Below are positions 34,126-44,692 of a stretch of 64,000 nucleotides of DNA, in pieces; position 1 is the stretch's first letter; the number at the start of each line of letters is the position of its first letter. A program made the position numbers and the translations under genes. The notes under the pieces are model-generated. The model was not told the origin of the DNA and searched no databases. It saw only the letters and a list, made by a program, of their open reading frames with translations. Source of the DNA: Macrosoma leucophasiata (Eukaryota; Arthropoda; Insecta; Lepidoptera; Hedylidae); NCBI GenBank assembly GCA_036365455.1, contig JAWQUS010000025.1:20558001-20622000 (forward strand). The letters are read 5' to 3'.

Positions 34126-35443
34126 TCTTCAGTTCTGTTTCTGTCTAGGTAAATATTATGTATTTTTAAAAAGAAAACATGTTATATTTTATACCCATTA
34201 ATTTTTATTTTATTATATCATTAGAATAATTATTCGATAGTCACAAGTCTTACATATTGTATGCGTTTTAATTCATAATATTAAACGTTTGTTCATGAAT
34301 TGTTTTCTAGAATAAAGGAATGTTATTTGAATTTGTTGAATACATAAAAATATTTATAACTTAAGCTAGTAAATTCAGATTCTTATGAATGTCAATTATG
34401 AGTATTTAGTTTTTGTACAGTCATTTGACCCTGGACTTTTATTAATTTCTCTCAATTCACTCTTAGTTTAGTTAGTTAGGAAATATAAGTAGGTTTATGA
34501 TTGTTATTGATATATCACACGGACTTACATAGTAAAATAAAATATGGAATAAAAACGTTTCGAAAACTGGATCATACCTGCAATAAATGGGATGTAACAA
34601 AAGAGGACATACTAACTATTTTCTTTTGATTATATAGTACTCGTAAAAAAGTAATATTTGCTAACTACTATCAAAATCGATTTCATGTGTTAATATCTAC
34701 TAAACTAATAGATTTCCAATTTAAAAAAAATCATCAAAACTTCTTTAAATTGATCGATTCAATACATTGTTTTTTTTATAATATGTGATGCACTAGTAAA
34801 ATACAGATAGCATTAGTTTTGTTTCATCTACATAGGCACTATCCCAAGCGACGGCTGTATCGCCGCCATGTTGAACATGGTTGCAAATGATAAAATCGTT
34901 TGAATGAAATGTGGCTGTAACTCTAAGATATATTCTTGAATAAATTAATTAAAAAGTATTTTTTTCGGATTTTCCTTTAATTTACCCATTTTTTGAGGAT
35001 ATGTACGAATTAGAGCCGAGCTCGCAACATCTCCTTTATTCAAATAAATATTTCTTTTTTCAATCGTTATGATTGAATTTCGAATAGTAGAACTCTCGTA
35101 TATATATAGATAATTCGATAATGTTGTTGTCGAGAAAGCTCGGACAATGCGTGCTTTGTGGACAAGAACTATAGTTTGCTACTTTTTATATTTATAAACT
35201 GTTTTAGGTCTATCTATACCCATTTACAGCATTACAACCTGTGTCTACTTCATGCCGTTGTAATAAAAATCATAGGATGCTGATTTCAAGAGTGTGTAAG
35301 ACAGTGCCATCTGTTGTTGTGCCCACTCAGTTTTGATATAAACAGTAGCAAACTCCCAGATATCCGTTTTCCCCTAAAATATTTATAAACTTACATAATT
35401 TTGAAATTAAATATAAAAGTATCTAAACTTAACTACACTCTTA
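34126..35443. other. Quiet AT-rich DNA
   Basis: The longest stretch without a recognised repeat in this part of the window. No exon seen. Confidence 0.4.
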
Positions 35444-35592
35444 CCCCCTTATTCATAAACATACATTAGATACGTTTTAGCTATAGAATGCTTTGTCTTT
35501 GTCAGTTGCATTGTCAAATGTGCAGGATAGAAAAACACATAGGAGAGATTAGCAACACTTTAGCTAAAATACGTTTATGAATAATTTAGGGG
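35444..35592. mobile_element. MITE (family M4) with TTA flanks
   Basis: CCCCCTTATTCATAAACATA ... TAAAATACGTTTATGAATAA then TTTAGGGG. TTA precedes and follows it. About 149 bp and no coding capacity. Confidence 0.72.
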
Positions 35593-36139
35593 TTAGTTTG
35601 TTTTACGAAATACACGTTGCGTTTTACCAGACTTAACTCTGTACAAGAACTAATGCATAATATATCGATTGAATTATTATTACATTTATGTCAATGATAT
35701 GATACTATTATTTTAACAGAATAATAGACAGAAGCTTAAGATTAATTTTATTATAGGCCAGTGATTCTGTTTTGTTCTTAGGGTTTCAATGTCTCATCAC
35801 TGGTAATATAAGTAGGTATGTACCTACCTGGTCTACCATTTAATTATTTATTATTTTATTATCAATGTGAAAACTAATTTGTAAGTCAAGATTATTTTAA
35901 TCGACTCCAAAAAAAGCAAAGAGGTTCATGGCTTCAGGGAATCAATCCGTCGGAATAGATTTTTTATGTATCTCATATATATTGATCTTCAATAATTCTA
36001 TTAAGTTGTCTTGACCGTCAGTCCGAAAATTATTTCCTATCTAAAAGAACTTTAAAAAAATCGCAACTAAAATAAAAATCTTAACCTATAAATGCAAGAA
36101 TTAATGGCAAATTAATAAAATTATGAAATTATTCAGTCA

Positions 36140-36172
36140 GCACTTTTCCTAACATACCGTTAGGAAAAGTGC
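36140..36172. repeat. Perfect 14-bp hairpin
   Basis: GCACTTTTCCTAAC and complement with spacer ATACC, about 270 bp beyond the stop codon of the secreted-protein gene. Confidence 0.85.
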
Positions 36173-36334
36173 AAATGAAACTTACTGCTATTGTGAGTAT
36201 TTCAAATTGAGATAATTTTTAGAACTCCGTACATCTGTAGATTCAATTGAGTACAAAAATATTGAACGTAATTAAAAACCACTGAAGTCTTCGACAAAAA
36301 ATAATATATAAATAAATAAATTTATCACTGCATA

Positions 36335-36371
36335 TTTCTTGATCTAAGAATACTGATCTTAGATCAAGAAA
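36335..36371 (-). repeat. Perfect hairpin in the probable 3' UTR of the secreted-protein gene
   Basis: Two 15-bp arms (TTTCTTGATCTAAGA and its complement) are separated by a 7-bp spacer. The hairpin begins about 70 bp after the stop codon at 36443 in the direction of transcription, so it would be transcribed if the 3' UTR reaches this far. Confidence 0.7.
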
Positions 36372-36442
36372 AACAAGAAAGGGCGTTTCTTCGTCTTTCT
36401 TGAGCTTATAGAGTGGGACAGTAGTATTTTGGCTTGTTCTAT

Positions 36443-36581
36443 TTACAAGTACAGATCAAAGTCTAGTCCGCTCCCTCCGCTTAGGTAGTCGTAGAGGTAC
36501 ACGGCCATCTCGTCTAAGGCGTCGAATCGAGGATCGGTAAGAGGGTCGTCCCGGATGGCACGAGCTGACCTCGAAATGGTC
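36443..36581 (-). CDS. Coding exon 7 and stop
   Basis: 139 nt after acceptor TTTTTTAAG|GACC. The first G completes the glycine codon, then TISRSARAIRDDPLTDPRFD, ALDEMAVYLYDYLSGGSG and LDFDLYL followed by TAA at 36445-36443. The terminus is acidic and ends in hydrophobic residues. No canonical AATAAA was found close downstream, so the mRNA end is undetermined. Confidence 0.84.
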
Positions 36582-39500
36582 CTTAAAAAAAAACGACAAT
36601 TTGGTTAAATTAGACGCTCAATTGTCAGAAGGCATTAAAAATGAAATATTTCCTATTCTATATGTTAAAGTAGGTAAGTACCTACTTATAAAGACTGTAT
36701 GTGGTGTACAGTATACTACACGACAATAACAAACGCCAAAGCGTATGTCTGACGAACAGATTTTTCTTTTCATTCTATGAAGGAATTGAAAAATTTGATT
36801 TTGGTACATTTCGGTTAAATTTTATTATTAAATTGGTGTTCATTTATTCCGATTGGATTATTATTATAAGTATTGTGAATCTATAAGTAATCAAAAATGT
36901 CTTTGTAGACCAATTTGAAAATAAATTATTTGAATTTTGAATTTTTGAATTGTATTAACAAAAAATCTAGGTAAGTGACTATTATAGGTAAGAAGGTAGC
37001 TATAGCTAGTTATATTCAAATATATGAAATAAAATTCAGCTAAGAACTGTAACAGAAGTATTTTAGAATTAGAAATAAGTTAGAGAATTTATGTATTTCA
37101 TTAGAGGGTTTCGTTTCACATGTAGTCTAAAACAAAATATTGCGAAAGTTCTACATTTTTTATTGTCTTACCCGAAATCACTGTCAGTATCCAAATCCTC
37201 TTCGGTAGTGAATCTTTCGCGAATGTCCTTCATGATGCAAGCCTCCAATTTCTTGTGCTACATTTCAAATAAAAAAAAGTCATCAATAAATATTATACAG
37301 CAATTTAATCAATTTTGCATAATTAAATGGTTCTCACTGCTGGGCTCAGTGCTTTTGACAAATCGAGTATCATTGTTAGAGAATTTATTCGATCATTTTA
37401 AATGCTCAGTTTCTTGCTGAATCACCCATGACGTGAGTGCCAATTATTATTTTTTATATATTTTACGGCGAGATATTAATATTATACCATATTATATTAA
37501 TCCATTTTTGAAAATCTTCGATCGATACTTCGATCCGTTTGTCAAAAAAGCATTCCAATAGCAAATCTACAGATGAATTTGCTGTCTGTTGCTATTGAGA
37601 TGCTGACAGCGGATCGATCAAAAGATCGTTTGCGATGTAGATTGGTGCGACCCGCGATCGAAGGCTTAAGGCAATATTGAGATTGTTTGACAGTTAGATG
37701 AAAACAAAAGAACACGATGAAGACAATGAAGAAGTGAAATTACCTTGTAGCAACGGAAGAAGAACATGGGTTTGATGAGTTCTTGCGACAGCGGCGCCAC
37801 GTTTCGCTTCAGGTCCGGAACACATTGCTGAAATACAGTTAATTGTTTAAATTTAACATTATTTCTATTTGGGATTAAGATGTTATCTAATAATTTAAGC
37901 CTGGGTTGCACCACGATATTTGTTAAAGTTAAAGTTACTGTAACATTTAACATCCTCTTAAAGAAACCTGTTAAGTTAGAGAAATTAGATAATAGAGAAA
38001 CTTCAACAAATATCGTGGTGCAACCCAGGCTTAGAAATTTATTATTGAGTGAAGTCTGAGAAAAAAAATCACTCTCATACATCCAGGAACTCAAGAACTC
38101 TTATGCAGTTATTCTCTGCTATGACTGCTATTACATTATTGTATCACGTAGGTGATGTTGCTTACGTCAAGGAAGATGCCACTAATGTAACATAATATGT
38201 ATTTATAACTAACCGAGAACTTTTGACAGAACTGTAGTCCATCCTGGATATCTCCTTTCAGCTCGCTAGATACGGGTAAGTTGCTGATGCGTTGTGTGAT
38301 CTGCTCGTAGTTGGGCTCCAAGTTGCTGTCGATGTAGCCGAGCTCCTGCATCACGCAGGTGATGTTGCGCACGCGGCCTGCGCCGGGGCCTCGGGAGACC
38401 AGCTCGAGACGATCACGGAGGTCCAGTTCTCGCTAGGGACAATAGGATTATAATGAGAATATAATAGGATATAATTTACACCAGAAATTATTCAATTACA
38501 AATGAATAAAACAAAGCATTTGCTTGATCAGCAGTCTGACTTCGGATTGTATTATTACATATTCTCTGCTCTGGATATCTGCAACGCAGTTCACGTTTAA
38601 CACCCATCGATGACCACACCAAGGTCATTAATTCAATGATTTATATATCATTTAGAATATTGAGATGATTATTACTGGTTGGCAGGTTAAGTACCTACTC
38701 ATAATCAATACTAATTAATTTAATTAAATTGATAAGAAAATATTTAAAGAATAGGTAGATATACATTAGGTATGTATGTATTCCCTAACTGTACATACAT
38801 AGGTATGTACAGTTAGGGAACTCGCCGCTTATCCAAAATGTATTAAATATACAAGATTAATTACCACCATCTAGCCATGTGGCATGATACACGAGAGATT
38901 TTTTTAAATGAAGATTGAAAATCTAGATTGTCCGAGGATGTCTAACATAATACTCGTATAATTCTCTTTTTTTATAAAACACTATCAGCTAGTAATGGTG
39001 TGTGGGCTTTAAGGAGAGAAGCTGTAATGTGTCGTCAATCGGTGAAAATGAATGCTTGTTAGCTTTTGACTGCTCTTTAATTAACCACATAATAAAAATT
39101 ACATGATTGTGGTCAAATTATTAGATGTAATCTAATCATATGAAAATGCAAACAGAATTATTGAAAAATTCAAATAAACTCACCGACATCCTACTAGATC
39201 CGAAGTAGGGTTGCTGATAATAGTTGGGTACTTGCTGGTAAGCGTACGGGTTGTAGGGCAGACCGGGGTAGTACATGCTCGGGTTGTAGGGGAATTGGTT
39301 GAAGACCGGACTGTATGGCCGGAACTGGCCCGCCATCATGTATGGGGGAACCGCTTGCTGCTGGAACGGCTGGAAACGACATCTTGCTTAGGGCAATGGT
39401 TGGTGATTATCGGCCGGTATCATCACGTCAAAAGATAAATCCATATAAATCATAGGCATCCTACTATAAAATTAAGAAATCAAATTAGATAGTAACTTAT

Positions 39501-41170
39501 GAAGTCAATATTAATTGATTAGTGATTTAATTTTAAAGTTAAGTGATGCAATAAGGTTGATTTTTTAAATGTATTGTTGTGTTTCGCTGGACTGAATACA
39601 AGGTCCATGATAGTAATAAAATTAAGAGGGATAGATGATAGGCAACACAATACATGCAAGACGAGTTGAGAGAGAGAGTTGCAGAGACGAGAAGAGTTTT
39701 GCACGTATGAAATTTGAAAAAAAAAATCATGTTTCATTCGGTAAACAGATGGGTGAAGGTCGACCTAGGTTCGGCTCCTTTACTAATACCCATACCTAAA
39801 TGATGTCCGTAAATGTACCGTATGTAGCGTATCTATTTATCTAATTCTAATAGTGTAAAGGTGTGTATCAAAGTGTATTACAATCGCTATGTCTAATTAC
39901 CTATGTATGCAATTATTATACCCACATAATATTATACCTAGTTGGTAATCAGATCATTATTTTAATAAGTGACCTTTAAATTTTAGAAAAATTAAATATT
40001 TGAACGAGTTATGTATATGCATCTTATTCAATTTTGGTAATACGATTGATGACTAAAACCCTATTTAAAAAAAATAGGTAATAAGTAGGTACCTATTCAA
40101 CAATTTTACAAATCGTAACTATTAACTGAAATGTGTTATAATAACATTATCAGTAATTTCATACGACTTCTCATCGCCTCTTTAGCTCAGTGGTAGAGCA
40201 CTGGTCTCGTAAACCAGGGGTCGTGAGTTCAATCCTCACAGGAGGCATTCTTGTATTATTTTTTAGAAAACTTTTTTTTTTACATAAATAAAAAATATAT
40301 ATTTACCCCTTGTGGTCTAAACGAAAGTACATTGCCGAGGGATGGTTTTTGCGGTTGCGTTGGTTCTTGACTTTGCAAATCATTTTCCTGATTGGTATTA
40401 GCGCCATCTGTTAGCTTATGCATGGACTGCGCGTTCGCGTTGAGGCCGAAGCCGAGCGGCAGCTTGGCGAGTAGGATTGGCGGTATCTGGACATTAGGTT
40501 TCTCAGTTGCGTCAAAAGGTGGCGGTGCTGTACATTTCGCGTATGCCTCTTTCATTTCTTTTCGTATTTGTTTTACCACATCCGGACCGAAGCAACTTTC
40601 GTATATCTGAAAAATTTAATTATTATTGTATACCTTATTTCAAATTCGATTTAAGATTTAGTTTAGTGGGTATTGTAATTCGTTTTAATGATATGTATAA
40701 TAATATTTAGCTAGGTACTTTAATGTGATGTATTTATATCTACTTAACCGTAAGCAGGTATCTATGTCGATGCAAAATGTCTAATCTATTTATAGAGTGA
40801 TAAGTACCTACATCTTTTTGTAAAAGTTATAATAATTATTATATTTATTTGAGCAATCAATGTAGGTACATTCAGGGAACTCTCCACTTGTCCAAAATCC
40901 TTGAGATACTCTTAAACCTATAAGGGTTTTGTTAGCTGCGAGAGCCCATGTGTTCAGGTGGCGAGTTCTCCTTTAGGAGACCTAATTGTATCAAAAATAA
41001 ATGTTTTTTTTTACTTTTTTACTTATACTTCAATTATTTTAAATTCGTAATTTTTAAAGTAATTTTATTACCTTCATCATGGCATATTTTTTGATAAATC
41101 TGTCATCGCTGTTGGCTACTGCCTGCGCCGCCACACACATCAGGCACACCAATAATATAGGTCGCCCCAT
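36443..41170 (-). CDS. Seven-exon gene for a secreted Cys-containing protein (370 aa, function unknown)
   Basis: Spliced by eye on the minus strand: exons 41170-41072, 40606-40307, 39369-39184, 38432-38214, 37827-37744, 37257-37172 and 36581-36443. Every intron begins GT and ends AG. The first five junctions are phase 0 and the last is phase 2. The frame is open for 370 codons and ends in TAA. Residues 1-20 (MGRPILLVCLMCVAAQAVAN) form a signal peptide, so the product should be secreted. Expected mature cysteines are at 38, 58, 221, 264, 270, 294 and 303. The spacings C221-x42-C264 and C294-x8-C303 recall odorant-binding proteins, but the rest of that pattern is not met. Residues 134-195 are Pro/Tyr/Gln-rich (YNPYAYQQVPNYYQQPYFG). 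The region after about residue 196 is charged and helical-looking. I do not recognise a named family. The gene structure is secure; the OBP-like idea is inference. Confidence 0.88.
36890..36950 (+). mobile_element. LINE 3' tail fragment
   Basis: GTCTTTGTAGACCAATTTGA then AAATAAATTATTTGAATTTT, the plus-strand counterpart of the tail at 19.5 kb; it lies between coding exons 6 and 7. Confidence 0.5.
37172..37257 (-). CDS. Coding exon 6
   Basis: 86 nt, between acceptor AAATGTAG|CACAAG and donor TTCGG|GTAAGA. It encodes HKKLEACIMKDIRERFTTEE then DLDTDSDF plus two bases of a glycine codon. Cysteine 303 lies eight residues after cysteine 294. Confidence 0.83.
37744..37827 (-). CDS. Coding exon 5
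   Basis: 84 nt, 28 codons (QCVPDLKRNVAPLSQELIKP then MFFFRCYK), between acceptor TTTCAG|CAATGT and donor AAG|GTAATT. It supplies cysteines 270 and 294. A palindromic MITE occupies the intron upstream of it. Confidence 0.85.
37899..38030. mobile_element. Palindromic MITE (family M3), copy 3, in the intron of the secreted-protein gene
   Basis: GCCTGGGTTGCACCACGATA ... ATATCGTGGTGCAACCCAGGC with the TIR extending through AAATATCGTGGTGCAACCC. Located between coding exons 4 and 5. Confidence 0.8.
38214..38432 (-). CDS. Coding exon 4: charged helical segment
   Basis: 219 nt, 73 codons, between acceptor CCCTAG|CGAGAA and donor TCG|GTTAGT. The translation starts RELDLRDRLELVSRGPGAGR, continues with NITCVMQELGYIDSNLEPNY and ends LQFCQKFS. 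It carries cysteines 221 and 264, 42 residues apart. NIT is a possible N-glycosylation sequon. GC content is clearly higher than in the flanking introns. Confidence 0.87.
38781..38820. repeat. Perfect 18-bp hairpin in an intron
   Basis: TTCCCTAACTGTACATAC and exact complement with spacer ATAG, between coding exons 3 and 4. Confidence 0.9.
39184..39369 (-). CDS. Coding exon 3: Pro/Tyr-rich low-complexity segment
   Basis: 186 nt, 62 codons, between acceptor TTTCCAG|CCGTTC and donor TCG|GTGAGT. The translation is dominated by Pro, Tyr, Gln, Asn and Phe (PFQQQAVPPYMMAGQFRPYS, then NPSMYYPGLPYNPYAYQQ) and has no cysteine. As a symmetrical phase 0-0 exon it could be skipped without shifting the frame. 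It probably is a disordered linker between the two cysteine-bearing parts. Confidence 0.82.
40176..40247 (+). tRNA. tRNA-Thr (anticodon CGT)
   Basis: A 72-nt sequence folds as a complete cloverleaf. The acceptor is GCCTCTT with AGGAGGC, the D arm GCTC/GAGC, the anticodon stem CTGGT/ACCAG around loop CTCGTAA, and the T arm GTGAG/CTCAC with loop TTCAATC. The anticodon CGT at 40208-40210 reads ACG threonine codons. The A box (TAGCTCAGTGG) and B box (AGTTCAATCC) are intact, and a T6 run at 40259-40264 should terminate Pol III. No CCA is encoded and there is no intron. It lies antisense in the intron between coding exons 2 and 3 of the secreted-protein gene. Confidence 0.95.
40259..40264 (+). terminator. 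Pol III T-run terminator of the tRNA-Thr gene
   Basis: Six consecutive T residues lie 12 bases after the mature tRNA 3' end, the usual Pol III stop signal. Confidence 0.75.
40307..40606 (-). CDS. Coding exon 2
   Basis: 300 nt, exactly 100 codons, between acceptor TTTTTCAG|ATATAC and donor AAGGG|GTAAAT. It begins IYESCFGPDVVKQIRKEMKE, with cysteines at protein positions 38 and 58 inside a probable amphipathic helix. It then turns into a Pro/Asn/Gln-rich linker ending SFRPQG. The exon continues the signal-peptide exon without a frame change. Confidence 0.85.
41072..41170 (-). CDS. Coding exon 1: start codon and signal peptide
   Basis: 99 nt, 33 codons, starting MGRPILLVCLMC and ending KKYAMMK before donor AAG|GTAATA. 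The ATG at 41170 is preferred over the upstream in-frame ATG (MDSWTRLLMAKN...) because it directly begins a typical signal peptide. In addition, TTATTCACAG|TGATAATG just upstream looks like a splice acceptor, so a noncoding 5' UTR exon probably lies further upstream (above 41176); I could not locate it. Confidence 0.85.
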
Positions 41171-41556
41171 TATCACTGTGAATAAGAAATTATGATGTAA
41201 GTATACATTTTTAGCCATTAGTAGCCTTGTCCACGAATCCACGAGCTTATCCGAGAAGACTTTATTTTTAGGATTAAAGTTACCGTATGGCTAATTTAAG
41301 GGCAACTTCTTAAACGATAATCTACAATATGTTTTAAAATTGCTTAATTTTATGTTGTAAACTTTTCAGCAATTGTAAATATTAATTCTTCTACTGGTAG
41401 GAATGCGCTATTTAACATGCCTGTGCACTTATTCGTAGCCTGTGGCGCTATTAATACCTACTTTGAAGACAAATGTCATTATTTGATTGAACGAGGCTTG
41501 TAGGGACTCAATAGTTTTTTTGTCATTTCCATTTTTCAGTGATAAAAATGTGTGCT

Positions 41557-41702
41557 TCAGAATGGCCGGTCACTACTCATATATAGCGTTGATGTAGATT
41601 TCAAAAATTGCTACCTATTTGCTACTATTTGCTACCTAACGTGAAATATTTGCTGCGTATTTTTCAAAATATATCACTTTTAAAGGTGACAGGCCATTCT
41701 GA
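41557..41702. repeat. Inverted repeat with CAGAATGGCC ends and TTGCTACC direct repeats
   Basis: TCAGAATGGCCGGTCAC pairs with GTGACAGGCCATTCTGA. Between them TTGCTACCTATTTGCTACTA is internally repetitive. GGCCGGTCACT recurs just outside at about 41711. Lies upstream of the secreted-protein gene. Confidence 0.6.
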
Positions 41703-41909
41703 CGTCAGCTTGGCCGGTCACTCATCCCGTATGTACAAACTTCTGCGAATTATCGAAATGTTTTTTCACTATTAATTGCTACCTAAAAACCTAGCAGTCT
41801 GGATTCCGTAGCTTTTAAGGATAAATAGTTATTAACAAAAACAATTTACGAAACCTTGAACGCCTACCATATGGAAATAGCAAATGATGCATAGATGTTA
41901 ACCTGATAA

Positions 41910-42223
41910 TATACGTAACTTCACGCCTGTAATCCCCGAAGGGGTAGGCAGAGGTAAATGCATGCATTCAAGCATACATGCAAACACCCACGATTCCCCT
42001 GTTACGTTTTGGCCCATGTAACAGGTGGCGAGCCTGTTGACATCTCCGGGCACATTACCAAACTTCGAGGTACTGGGAAATTTCCAGAAAATGGAAAAAT
42101 CCCAATAGAACCAGAGATAAAGGACTTTATACCATTATCTCTGATGACCCCCTTCCCGGGAATCGAACCCAGGACCTCAGCGTAGTAGTAGTGGCCTGCT
42201 ACCACTAGGCTACCGAGGCAGTT
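41910..42223 (-). mobile_element. Family C SINE, full-length copy
   Basis: Nearly identical in layout to 25010-25319, with intact A box (TAGCCTAGTGGTAGCAGG), B box GGTTCGATTCCCGGG and tail CCCCTTCGGGGATTACAGGC. It lies upstream of the secreted-protein gene. Confidence 0.9.
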
Positions 42224-42228
42224 CTGAT

Positions 42229-42556
42229 AACATAACTGGAAATATAGGCAAATTAACTGATTTAGATCTTGATGGACATTTCAGAGTACTACATGGCAGC
42301 GTTGAGATGTAATATTATATGTAAATATAATATTTTTGTTACCTTTGTAAAATCTATTAAATATTATTTTTATATGCACAAATTAAAATTTCTTACTCCA
42401 ATATATTTATTTCTGGTAATTTTGGCCTAATTTAGACCAAAATGAACTTACACCCTTTTCCACTAGGAGCACAAAATGATACTGTGACCATAAAATGTTA
42501 TTATAACTGGAAATATAAACTGCTTTAGGTCTTGATGGACACTTCAAAGCAGTTTA
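42229..42556 (+). repeat. Direct repeat pair flanking AT-rich DNA
   Basis: ATAACTGGAAATATAGGCAA..TTTAGATCTTGATGGACA (from 42230) and ATAACTGGAAATATAAACTG..CTTTAGGTCTTGATGGACAC (from 42503) are about 80% alike and about 275 bp apart. Confidence 0.6.
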
Positions 42557-42632
42557 GGTTACAGTGAACCAGAATGTTAATATAAAACGACAGGTGGACG
42601 CTAATGAGACGGTACAGTGAGCCTATGGGTGC

Positions 42633-42944
42633 CATAGAGCAACTCGGCCCACCGGTCGCGGCGGACCGGACGGGAGTAGCCATAGCGTTTATTACCGATG
42701 CAAAACAGTCTGCCATTTTTTGCGGGGGGAAATGCGTGTGACACGCACACACTACAAAAATCGTCTATTACTACGTAACTCACACCTTAAATTTAACAAA
42801 ATACTTATACAATTTCACGCACACATTTAAACATCTAGGCGACATGCATAGGCCCATTTGGGCTTGTACTTTGACAGAGGGTAAAGACTGCATATGGCTA
42901 CTCCCCTCCGGTCCGCCGCGGCGGGTGGCCCGTGTTGCTCTATG
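42633..42944. mobile_element. hAT-type MITE (family M6), copy 1
   Basis: CATAGAGCAACTCGGCCCAC ... GTGGCCCGTGTTGCTCTATG, with a TIR of about 50 bp. ATGGGTGC flanks both ends (42625-42632, 42945-42952), a perfect 8-bp target-site duplication diagnostic of the hAT superfamily. No transposase. Confidence 0.92.
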
Positions 42945-43077
42945 ATGGGTGCACAAGATATGTACAGTCAACATAAAATATATACTTTTATATAACACAT
43001 GTCATGCGTGAAATATTTGTAAAGAAAATCTGTTACCCATGCAATAAATGTAAAGGGAAAATCGACAATCAGGTTTG

Positions 43078-43178
43078 GACTTCTGTGGCTCGGTTGGGAG
43101 AACGGCTGGACTAGAGATCCTAGTGGTCGTGGGTTCAAGCCCTGTCTGAAAACAAATTCCTTCCATTTTTCTTTAAAT
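43078..43178 (+). mobile_element. Diverged tRNA-derived repeat with the same tail as 56943-57018
   Basis: TGGCTCGGTTGGGAGAACGG (A-box region) is followed by CGGCTGGACTAGA and the B-box-like GTGGGTTCAAGCCC. The tail CCTTCCATTTTTCTTTAAA matches that of the foldback at 56.9 kb. The acceptor pairing is broken, so it is a pseudogene or SINE copy. Confidence 0.6.
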
Positions 43179-43267
43179 CAAATATGTACCTATATGGCAT
43201 GAGCTGTAGTTGACTGTACAAGTAATGTAAGACACAAAAGAATAGGATCTTTTAATAGTGTAGAAAC

Positions 43268-43462
43268 GTAGCGTTCAGCGCTATCGTGCGGTTAGGTGGT
43301 AATTGGCATGGTAATTGGCACAGGCATAACTGCTTAGGCCTCAGGAGTGACCCATCTTCATTGAAATCTCTGGTTTCATGGAGATGTTTACCTATAGGCT
43401 ACAGTATTTACCATCAATGTGAACTGTATGCTTGTTTACCGTTTCATTACATAAAAAAAGAA
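43268..43462 (+). mobile_element. Diverged family A subfamily copy
   Basis: GCGTTCAGCGCTATCGTGCG, TTAGGCCTCAGGAGTGACCC, then TTGAAATCTCTGGTTTCATG and a CATTACATAAAAAAAG end. The TTGAAATCTCTGGTTTCATG variant is shared with the copy at 11.81-11.96 kb, which defines a subfamily. Confidence 0.65.
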
Positions 43463-43558
43463 CTTTGATGGTGATCATTTTTTACGAAATAATCAGTGCC
43501 CGAATCCGTCACACACTTAATCAGTATTTTATCTATAATCCAATAGCCATTTATTTGG

Positions 43559-43745
43559 TACTAGCTGTTGCCCGCGGCTTCGCCCGCGTGGATGTCGTTT
43601 AATAAATAACTAAGTAGCCTATGTTATTTCTCAAAGTCAGCTCTATCTCTGTACCAAATTTCATTAAAATCGGTGCAGTCGTTTGGACGTGAATAAGTAA
43701 CAGACAGTCAAAGTTACTTTCGCATTTATAATATTAAAATAGAGA
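43559..43745 (-). mobile_element. Helitron-like element, short
   Basis: ACTAGCTGTTGCCCGCGGCT then TCGCCCGCGTGG at the 3' end (hairpin GCGGGCGAAGCCGCGGGC plus CTAG|T on the minus strand). Opposite end CATTTATAATATTAAAATAGA. Confidence 0.7.
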
Positions 43746-44342
43746 AGTAGGGATAGGGAATTCTGAGCTGTTGCCAAGAGTTAGCCCTAAAAAACCTCAC
43801 AGTATTTTGGAGGTGGGCGTCAAACTTAGAGTCAGAAACACTGGGTTCATTAACCGCAGTCCACCGTTAACCTTATAAGTGTAAAGCGTAATGTAAACCG
43901 CTGTTTTTGTTCATAAATTTTTTTGTACAGCTAAACTCATCTTCATAACGACTAAACATCGCGCAGTCGAAATTTGACCACAATTTATTCAATTTTGTAA
44001 GTTCGTACCTACAATTATCACTTTAGTGAAAGAGTGATATTTTTTTCCCATTGTATGGCAATGTAGGTATTTTGGTACGTCATGCCAATGACAAGATTCT
44101 TCATTCTTCATCGGGCCGACACGCACTTGACCGGTCACGACACGATCCGTAGTTTTGAAATTGTAATGAAAAACAAAATATATTTACTATGGAGTAGTGC
44201 AAAAATTTCGAGTATTGGTACCTACACTATTTACTCGCAAACTAGTAAAGCCAACTTAAGTGTGATAGTTTTCCTTTTGATTTCGTAATAGGTATGTAGC
44301 TAATATTGCCGTAATATATTTCTAACAACAACCGTTTAGTTT

Positions 44343-44523
44343 TATGTACGGTCCTGTAATTTCCGGCACAGAGGCATAACACCTTAGGCCTCAGGAGTGG
44401 CAACGTATTTGCATTTTGACCTTGGTCTTTGTGAGGGTGTCTATAGGCTGCAGTCATCACTTAACATCAATGTAAACTGCATGCTAGTTTGCCACTTCAA
44501 TTACATAAAAAAAAAAAAAAAGT
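44343..44523 (+). mobile_element. Family A copy, 5'-truncated, with poly(A)
   Basis: TGTACGGTCCTGTAATTTCC to CAATTACATAAAAAAAAAAA, again truncated at the GTACGG position. Confidence 0.82.
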
Positions 44524-44692
44524 TGGTAGAGATGGGGGACACTTGACTCTTAACGAAAATTGGCACTTTAAACATTGATATACAAAATATGAATGACTTT
44601 AAAGCTTAATACGTCACGAACAGTTAACTAAATCGAAAAATGATTTTAGCATTCCCGTAACATTTTTGAAAGACCTACCCAACGATGTCCCA

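Noticed and set aside
39194..39438. Alternative frames over coding exon 3
   Set aside because: Only the frame joining exons 2 and 4 in phase is supported; the others exist because the exon is rich in C and A.
40392..40710. Plus-strand frames opposite coding exon 2
   Set aside because: They are antisense shadows of the GC-rich coding exon at 40307-40606.
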